Shown piece after piece: positions 54,323 through 64,000 of a DNA stretch of 64,000 bases. Within the stretch, counting starts at the first letter, position 1; the number at the start of each line of letters is the position of its first letter. Source of the DNA: Coenobita brevimanus (taxonomy: Eukaryota; Arthropoda; Malacostraca; Decapoda; Coenobitidae); contig CM064657.1 in the NCBI GenBank assembly GCA_032717465.1, forward strand, positions 18,563,232-18,627,231. The letters run 5' to 3'. Below the pieces are notes generated by a model. The model ran no database searches and was not told the DNA's origin. It worked only from the letters and a program-made list of their open reading frames with translations. The position numbers and the translations under genes were made by a program.

Positions 54323-56340
54323 CCCAGGGCACAAAAGCTACTTTTTCTAGTCAACCAGTCACGGGTTGTTATAAAAGGTTATGGCATATCATTTTCATCC
54401 TTGGACCATCAGCAACAATATTCAGGTGCACAATACTGGAAACCAACTACTGTAAGCTGGGGATCAAAGACGGCGTCCAAAATGACTGCTGATTGCATAT
54501 GTTTTAATGTACGATATAATTTGTCAAATAAATTTTATGTCATCATGTTCATGGTCATTTATATTATTTCTTTAAGATAAGGAAAAAAAAAAAATATTTT
54601 CAAAACATTTTATAAATTTAATAATTTATTAAAATGAACAGCACTTTTTTATTCTCTCTTTAGAAAGTTTACATACTTATAATGACTGAATATTATTAAT
54701 GGGTGTATAAAGAGTACACATCAGAGAAATGTCAATAATTGAATACGTCATGAATATAAGCTCTTATATCATCCTTTATTATACTCCAGTAATTAAGCAA
54801 TTCATCCTTATACCATAACAACAGTTTCTTTTTGTGAGTGAGATTTAACACAATCGTTATAGCTACAAAAATAACTAATACTGAGATTTAGTCCAATACA
54901 GAGATAATCCTGTTCAAACTGGCACAGGAGCATATTCCTAAACAACCTTTTCTGCAACCACAAGAAAGAGATGTAGATATCTCTGGCGGTCACAATTCTG
55001 CAGTCACTGGAACTGGCACAAGTTCTGCTTACTTTACTGTCCATCCATTTTCATCCAGCGAAAGAATGCAAGGCTTTGCAGTGAGTGCTGTCTTGTGAGC
55101 GATTGTTGCCAAGACAGAACGTTTCAGATGGTGCATAAAAGTATCCTCAGCAGGCGTAAGGAGCTTGAGAGGAGTGGTCTTGTTGATTAAAAATTTTTGA
55201 TTACGAATCTCATTCAAAGAGATATATGACATCTCTGCATGCTTTCTCTAGGCGGCGAGAAGTAACTTCCTAGCCTGACTGATAACATTTTAAATTATGA
55301 TAGCATTACCGTCACTGCCAAAGTCTTCCAAAGCATCCAGCTGAATTTTCTTTCTTGCTGCTAATCATCACTTGCTGCTGGTAAAAAAGGAGACTGCTGG
55401 TGGTATTCCTGTCACTTAGACTGTGAACAGTTGGAAGTGAGAGGCATCTGTGTGGATGTAATATTTTAGCAATGTCATGTTTGGGAACGTAATTCTGTTG
55501 TTGTCTCAACCCAAAGTTCAGGAAAATGTTTCAGTATGGTGGATGCATAATATATATAGAGGACAATAACATCAGTATCAACTCAGTTAACAATATCCTG
55601 ATCAACTTTGTCTACATGAAAACTACAGGATACAGAACATACAAATAAACGAGTGTCTGCCTCTTTATGTGTTGATTCAAGAGCAGGGACTGCATTTAAA
55701 CTTCCAGTCTGCAACATTACTGACTGTTTCTTCACTGAAACCACCACCCAGATAAATTTTGGTGCTACCAGAACTTGAAGACCAGGGTTCATCTCGACAC
55801 CATTTATCACATAGGTAGGCAAGTAACTATGCTTTGTTTGTAGAGCAAACAAAGAACTCTGAAGAATCTGGTGCTTTGTGCTGGTCTGAAACATGAAATA
55901 CTTTTACTGCTTCTGGCTTACCAGTCCTCATCTATCTTGTTGCTTCTTTCATAGTTGGACTTCTGTAGCTATCAAAACACAGGTGAACAGCCACAGCATT
56001 AGCTGCGACTTCAGTGAGAATTGGTTGCTTGTATCTAAGCCCAATGGCAGATAATTTTTCACAAATGAAAACGATGAGCCCAGTGCATGATATCAATCAC
56101 TAATGCCCAAGCTTTGTTGTACGGTGGCAACCATTCACAACTGCTTATGCCTGTAGCCTCCTTTGTAGCTTTCACAAGACTAGATTAGTGCAAGTTATGA
56201 CCAGCTTATGAACATTTACAAATATGGCATCGGTGTTGAATGCCATTTTGAATTTCGAGCTTACAGTAGTTGATTTTACAGGCAACGGTGTGGTAAATTA
56301 TTTTAAAATTATCAGAAATTATGACGTGAAACAGAGAGAG
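54322..56340 (-). mobile_element. Putative TIR element carrying an uncharacterised gene
   Basis: The left end (54322-54500) contains AACCAACTACTGTAAGCTGG. The right end (about 56165-56340) contains its inverted counterpart AGCTTACAGTAGTTGATTTT, and similarity continues outward and inward. A third, complete copy of the right end stands alone at 59236-59486. Between the two ends lies a decayed minus-strand gene of a multicopy family. The outermost bases appear to begin ACCCAGGGC; the right outer edge is cut by a LINE. Ends, gene and copy number suggest a DNA transposon whose transposase family I do not recognise. Confidence 0.5.
54890..56165 (-). pseudogene. Uncharacterised multicopy protein with ESTHKEADTR block
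   Basis: Minus-strand pieces give LPLGLDTSNQFSLKSQ (about 56050), VFHVSDQHKAPDSS (about 55890), ALESTHKEADTRLFVCS (about 55685-55640), VDTDVIVLYIYYASTILKHF (about 55575-55520), HDIAKILHPHRCLSLPTVHS (about 55470-55410), NEIRNQKFLINKTTPLKLL (about 55215-55160) and a Cys-rich end SCGCRKGCLGICSC (about 54965-54925). From memory the E-T/S-H-K-E-A-D-T-R, V-D-T-D and Cys-rich tail blocks are shared by a large uncharacterised family in arthropods, cnidarians and others. Function is unknown to me. VDTD plus HKEAD could be an acidic active site. The copy has many stops and shifts. Confidence 0.6.
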
Positions 56341-59235
56341 ATTGTGTTGGTGCCTGAGAATGCAAAAGTGGTTGTACGTGGAATAACTGAGACAAAATGG
56401 GAGGTGAGACTGCGACAGAATGGGTGTATGGATGGTGTATATGCGCGGCAATAGGGGAGAATGAGAGGGCAAAAGGAGTTTGTACTGTTGTGTACAAAAG
56501 ATGGAAGGAAGAAGAATATAAAAGTGTATGGATCCATCGGCCCAAGGACTGTATAGATAAGATTGAAAGTTGGACTTTAAATGTGGATGATTGTGTGTGT
56601 GTTTGTGCCAACGCAAGGCCATGCATGTAGAATGAAAGATGAGTTCTGGACAAATGTGGAAGTGTGCATGGAAAAGTTTGAAAGAAAATGAGAGAGTGTT
56701 TTTGATTGGAGACATGAATGGAAAAACAGGAAATGTGAAGGTGGATGGAGTAGTTGGTGAGTGGGGTGTGCCTGCAGAAGTGGATGAGAATGGCAGTGCC
56801 CTAGTGGACATTTGTGCAGGGAGGGGGTTGGTGATAGCCAATACCCTCTTTAGACACACAGTGATCCACAGGTATACGTGGTGAGTGATGAGAAGGATGG
56901 GTGGTGAACTGAATGAACGGAAGGCAATGATTAATTATGTGTGTGTGGATGATAGAATGAGAAGGTGTGTAATGGATACAAGAGCGTACAGAGGTTCGGG
57001 GAGTGGACTTTCTGACCACCACTTGGTGGTGGTGAAAGTCAGGGTTCAAATGAAACGGAGGAGTAGGAGAAGGGAAGGACAGGAGGAGGAAGTCCATACA
57101 AGGAGGGTAGAAAAGTTGCAGGAGGATGGAGAAAAAGGGAGAAAATAAGAGAGAACTGGAGGAGCGACAGGATAAACATGATTTGGAGCAGATGGGGAAC
57201 GTGGAAGGAGTGTGCAAGATATTCACAGAAGAATTTTGCGCAGCATGTAATGTGGTGTGTGGGGTGAAGAGAAGGAGAAAGGGGAAGCAATGAACAGCAT
57301 AGTGGAATGTTTAGGTGAGACAGGCTGTGGCCCAGAAGAAGAAAGCATATAGTGAGCGGATGAGAAACAGGGGCATGGAGAGTTGAGAGACAGAAGAGAG
57401 AGTTATTGCAGAAAGGAAGAGAGGCGAATCGATTAGTAAAAAAGAGTATGAAGACAGTGGATGAGGAATTTGGAAAGAATGTGAGTTTAAAGTGGAGGGA
57501 ATGTAAGAAAATGTTCTGGAAAGAGGTAAAGAAAGTTAGACAGGGTAATAAAGAAGTACGTCGGGAGTGAAAGATAAAATGGTATATTGCAAGAGGAGAA
57601 GGGAGAAAAAGTGAGCAGATGGAGAGAACACTTTAAGGAATTGTTGAACATACAGAATGAAAGTAATGCGAGTATAAGTGGCTGAAGAATGACTGGGAGG
57701 AGGAGAGAGATGAGAAGAGAGGAAGGAATCAGTAGGATGGAAATAGTGGAAGCAATGAAGAGTGTCATAATGGGGAAAGCCCCACGAATTGATGGAGTGT
57801 GAGGTGAAATGCTGAAGCATGGGGGAGAGATAGTAGTAGAAGAGTCACGGAGGATTGGAAATCAGGTATAATTATTCCCCTGTACAAAGAAAAAGGAGAA
57901 AACGAAGTGTGCAGTAATCATAGGGGTATTTGTCTTCTTAGTATATGGTAGGATACCTAATGACTGAGTTAGGGGAATAACAGGGGAATTAGCTGGAGAA
58001 GAACAGGAAGTTTTTAGGAAGGGAAGAGGTTGTGTAGATCAGCTACTCATTCTTTGGCCTTTAGTGGAAAGGTTTCTAGTGATGGGAAAGAAGTTGTATG
58101 CGACCTCATGGATTTGGAGAAAGCATATGACAGGGTGGATACACAAGGATTGTGGAAAATATTAAGAATTTATGGAGTAGATGGGAAGTTGTTGAATGCC
58201 GTGAAGAGTATATACGAGGGTGCTAAAGCTACAGTGGGTGTGGATAGTGAACTGAGTGAATTTTTGTATTTCAATATTGGAGTGAAACAGAGATGCGACA
58301 TGTCCCCATGGTTGTTCAATCTGTATATGGATGGGGTTATAAAAGACATACAAGGAAGGGCAGTGGATGTTGGGGCTACCCTAATGAGAGAGGGCAGTGT
58401 TTGAAAACTCCCTGTACTGCTGTTTGCAGATGATACTGTATTGTTAAATGAAGACGAAGGGGAACTGCAAGGCTTGGTGAATGAGTTTGGGAGTGTGTGT
58501 AAGAAGCGGAGGCTAAAGATGAATGTACGAAAGAATAAAATTAAGGTCTTTGTGAGAAATGAAGTCACTGAATGTACAGTTGCACTGGATGAGGAGGATA
58601 TGGAAAATGTGAGTGCGTTTAAGTACTTGGGTAGTGTGATGAGTAAAGATGGAAGTTTAGAGGGTGAAGTGCTTGAAAGGGTACAGCAAGGAAAAAAGGT
58701 TGCTGGTTCTTTAAAAGCAATAATATGGAATAAGGAAGTGAGCATGGAGGTAAAAAAGTCTCTGCATGACAGTATTGTGATACCAACCCTAACGTATGGA
58801 AGTGAAGCTTGGACCTTGTTGGAGGGACACAAGCCAAAAGTGAAAGTAGTGGAAATGAGTTATTTGAGAGGAGCATGTGGAGTCACATGGAGAGACAGAC
58901 TGACAAATGAAGAAGAGAAGGGGCGCTGTGGTGTGGATGTGGATGTGATAGAAAGCGTTAGGAGAAATACACTGAGGTGGTTTGGTCATGCAGAGAGGAT
59001 GGAGAGTGAGAAGCTAACGAGGAGAGTGTAAGTGAGTGAGGTGGAGGGGAGGAGAGGGGGGGGGGAGGCCGAGGATGAGATGGAGGGATGGAATGGAGAG
59101 GTATATGAGGGAGAGTTGGCTTGGAGCAACGCAGTGAAATGGCATTGGACAGGGCAACATGGAGGCGATTGTTTGTGGCTCCCCATACGGGACTAAGACG
59201 TCTGGCAATAGATATATAGATAGATAGATAGATAG
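56341..59235 (+). mobile_element. RTE-like LINE, endonuclease and RT, decayed
   Basis: GITETKW-type endonuclease start (about 56375), IGDMNGKTGNVKVDGVVGEW (about 56705), LVDICAGRGLVIANTLFRH, SGLSDHHLVVVKV (about 57010), the linker and RT. RT has CDLMDLEKAYDRVDTQG, QRCDMSPWLFNLYMDGVIK, LLFADDTVLL (about 58420) and LRWFGHAERM. The 3' end has GACTAAGACGTCTGGCAATA and (GATA)n at 59217-59235. The RT region between the template-grip and YADD blocks is shortened near 57990. Numerous frameshifts. Confidence 0.8.
58030..59031 (+). pseudogene. RTE-like reverse transcriptase
   Basis: Open pieces 58030-58404 and 58441-59031 are separated by a TGA near 58402 just before LPVLLFADDTVLLNEDEGEL. Catalytic DD is retained, followed by YLGSVMSKDG, VKKSLHDSIVIPTLTYGSEA and LRGACGVTWRDRLTNEE. 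It is closely related to the copies at 25598 and 44663. Confidence 0.75.
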
Positions 59236-59611
<376 letters not shown>

Positions 59612-61200
59612 CGCAGAAAGTGCTAGATGCTGCTGCCCCTGGAAAAGCACCTGGAAATGATGGCATTCCTGCTGATGTCCTGAGATGCTCCAAGAGCATC
59701 CCCATCACTGTACTGCATGAAACACTCTGTCTCCATGGGAGTGAAGGACCTGGACTTGTGCCACAAGACATGAGGGTTGCTAATATCGTCTCACTGTACA
59801 AGAACAAAGGTAACAGGAGCGATTGTAAAAACTTTTGCGGTATCTCCCTCCTTAGCATTATGGGAAAAGTGTTTACACGAGCCATGCTGAGGAGGCTGCA
59901 AGTCCTTGCAGAGAGGGTCTACCTAGAATCACAGTACGGGATCAGAGTCATCATATCTACTGTTGACATGGTTTTCTTTCTCAGGCAGCTGCAGGAGAAA
60001 TGCAGGGAGCAAAGGCAGCCACTCTTTATAGCCTTTCACGACCTCACAATGGAAACCTTGACTTCGCCAGCATAGACGTCCTCTTCAAGATCCTGGGCAA
60101 GATTGGTTGTCTACCCTCACTCCTCAGCATCATCAGATATTTCCATACGGGCATGAAAGGGACTATAGTCTTTCATGGCTCAACATCAGAAGACTTTGGC
60201 TTCTGAAGCGGAGTGAAGCAGCGTTGTGTCCTCATGAACACACTGTTCAGCATCTTCACTGCCGTCACGCTGAAGCACACATTTGGGTTTGCACCTGAGG
60301 GCATTTACCTCCGTGCAAGATCTGATGGAAAGTTCTTTAACTTCTCAAGACTAAGAGCAAAGTCCAAAGTCCAGCTGAGATGCCTGAAAGACTTCCTCTC
60401 TGCAGATGATGCAGCTGTCATCACGCACTCAACTGAAGATCATCAACAGCTCATGAACCGTTTCAGCGAGGCGTGCAGAGACATCGGACTTGCCATCAGT
60501 CTGTAGAAAACACAGATCATGGAACAAGACGTAGACTCCCCTCCGGCCATCAGAATCTCTGACTATGTGCTGAAAGTTGTCCATGGCTTTGTGTACCCGA
60601 GCTTAACGATCCCAGACTCTCTTTTAGGACAATGAGGTCATCAATCGCATTGTCAAAGTTGTCATCTGTCCTGACTGACAAAAACGTTTGGTCCAGTGAC
60701 AAGCTGGCAGAGCACTCTAAAGTCCAAGTCAACAAGGACTGAATAGTGAGCACGCTCCTTTACGGTAGTAAGTCATGAGCTCTACGCTGTCGTCAAGAGA
60801 GAAGACTCATTTCCTTCCACATGTGTTATCTCCCTTGCATCCTGAACATAACATGGCAAGACAAGGTACCAAACGGCACAGCCCTCTAGAGGGCTGGAAT
60901 TTCCAACATGTACACCTTCATGAAACAGATGCATGAGCTGGCTCTGTCATATTGTTCATGTGGATGTTAGTCGAATTCCAAAGAACCTCCTGTATGGAGA
61001 ACTTGTGGAGAGCAAACAATAAACTGGTAAGCTCTAGCTGTGATACAAGGACGTCTGTAAGAGAGACCTGAAAGCCCTTGGGATCAGCCACGATACCTGG
61101 GAAGCTGCTGCCTCGGACAGATCAATATGGAGGCAGTCAGTGCAGAGAGGCCTCTCCTACTTTAAACAGAATCTGACCCTGCAGTCTCAGGCCAAGAGAC
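59612..61200 (+). mobile_element. LINE fragment, RT and C-terminal finger
   Basis: It starts at the [56 protein letters not shown] and GVKQRCVL. The palm reads FLSADDAAVITHS (normally LFADDA), then NRFSEACRDIGLAISL. The C-terminus keeps a DRSIWRQSVQRGL block (about 61115) and a zinc-finger-like CSHCGRNCHSRIGLSNHN (about 61253-61305) just beyond. Frames break near 60060, 60205 and 60505. It resembles RTE-type polymerases but belongs to a family separate from the others here. Confidence 0.65.
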
Positions 61201-61389
61201 ACCGAAGGAAGGGCCAGTGCTGTGCTGCTTGACCAGCCTTTGTCTTTGTCTGTTCTCACTGTGGCAGAAACTGTCACTCGCGCATTGGCCTGTCCAACCA
61301 CAACTGACGCTGCACCTGAGGCATCACTGACACCATTGATACCATACACACACTTTCCTTGGTTTCCTGAGATTGACCAATACCGTACT

Positions 61390-61390
<1 letters not shown>

Positions 61391-61441
<51 letters not shown>

Positions 61442-61454
61442 AACTTATAAAATG

Positions 61455-61537
<83 letters not shown>
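61391..61537. repeat. (CT)n and (GT)n
   Basis: (CT)n at about 61391-61440 and (GT)n at about 61459-61537, separated by AAACTTATAAAATGTACA. Confidence 0.95.
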
Positions 61538-61539
<2 letters not shown>

Positions 61540-61559
61540 AGTGTTCAAACAGACAGTGT

Positions 61560-62820
<1,261 letters not shown>

Positions 62821-63037
62821 AATCCATCCATCATCCAATCCTACATTGCCCCATGAGGAGAGTAGGAGCCCGGGGCTAGGCATTTGGTCCAGACATTTAA
62901 GATGAGAGTGACCAGCCTCACTCATCCCTGAGTGGCATTACATAAGCAATCAACCCCAACCACCCCTTGGATATAAACCTTCACCGGCTCAATCCGATTG
63001 GAGCGCAATAATTACCCACTAAACCACCAGGCGCCAA
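62821..63037 (-). mobile_element. tRNA-derived SINE
   Basis: From 63037 the minus strand reads GCGCCTGGTGGTTTAGTGGG (box A type), then an anticodon-arm-like region and a weak box B (GGATTGAGCC). The body is CTGGACCAAATGCCTAGCCC onward, with the tail GGATTGGATGATGGATGGAT ending at the (TA)n tract. Confidence 0.6.
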
Positions 63038-63040
63038 AAT

Positions 63041-64000
<960 letters not shown>

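Overview
This window reads as intergenic, repeat-saturated DNA from an animal genome, most likely a crustacean and probably a decapod. That is inferred from the extreme load of (TA)n, (GA)n, (CA)n and GATA-type microsatellites, the mix of RTE-, CR1-, I- and jockey-like LINEs, and arthropod-type uncharacterised repeat proteins. I see no intact host protein-coding gene. One weak candidate host promoter plus first exon lies at 18204-18363. Nearly everything else is mobile DNA, much of it nested.

Left part (1-9762): a dispersed repeat and flanking direct repeats surround a full-length but broken copy of an uncharacterised arthropod multicopy gene (1015-2951, minus), itself split by a 235-bp Helitron. 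A CR1-like LINE (4393-8440, minus) carrying a tRNA-derived SINE follows, then a 5'-truncated RTE-like LINE (8495-9728).

First LTR element (9763-16124, minus): a complete Ty3/Gypsy retrotransposon with near-identical 788-bp LTRs. Its domain order is gag-protease-integrase-RT-RNase H, the Gmr1-type order, not the standard Gypsy order. It sits in a (TA)n tract.

Middle (16125-28673): a Helitron-like end with repeated AGGTCA half-sites, a 5S-rRNA-derived SINE, a candidate promoter, a tandem pair of conserved hairpins, two decayed jockey/CR1-like LINEs (the second opened by a piggyBac-like TTAA insertion that itself contains a hAT element), and RTE-like LINE copies arranged tail to tail.

Second LTR element (28674-41381, minus): another copy of the same Gmr1-like family, again in (TA)n. 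It is split by a 6.3-kb near-intact I-like LINE flanked by an 11-bp duplication, and one LTR is split by a truncated 5S SINE.

Right part (41382-64000): an RTE/BovB-like LINE, further RTE-like LINEs, a 4.3-kb hAT element with a recognisable intron (46495-50795), an uncharacterised gene family inside what look like terminal inverted repeats (54322-56340), a LINE fragment, a Penelope-like tail with a hammerhead ribozyme core (61748-61774), a cluster of SINE-like repeats and very long (TA)n tracts.

The elements do not form a pathway. What links them is insertion history: LINE machinery shares its 3' tail with the 5S SINE, and element after element begins or ends at a (TA)n tract.
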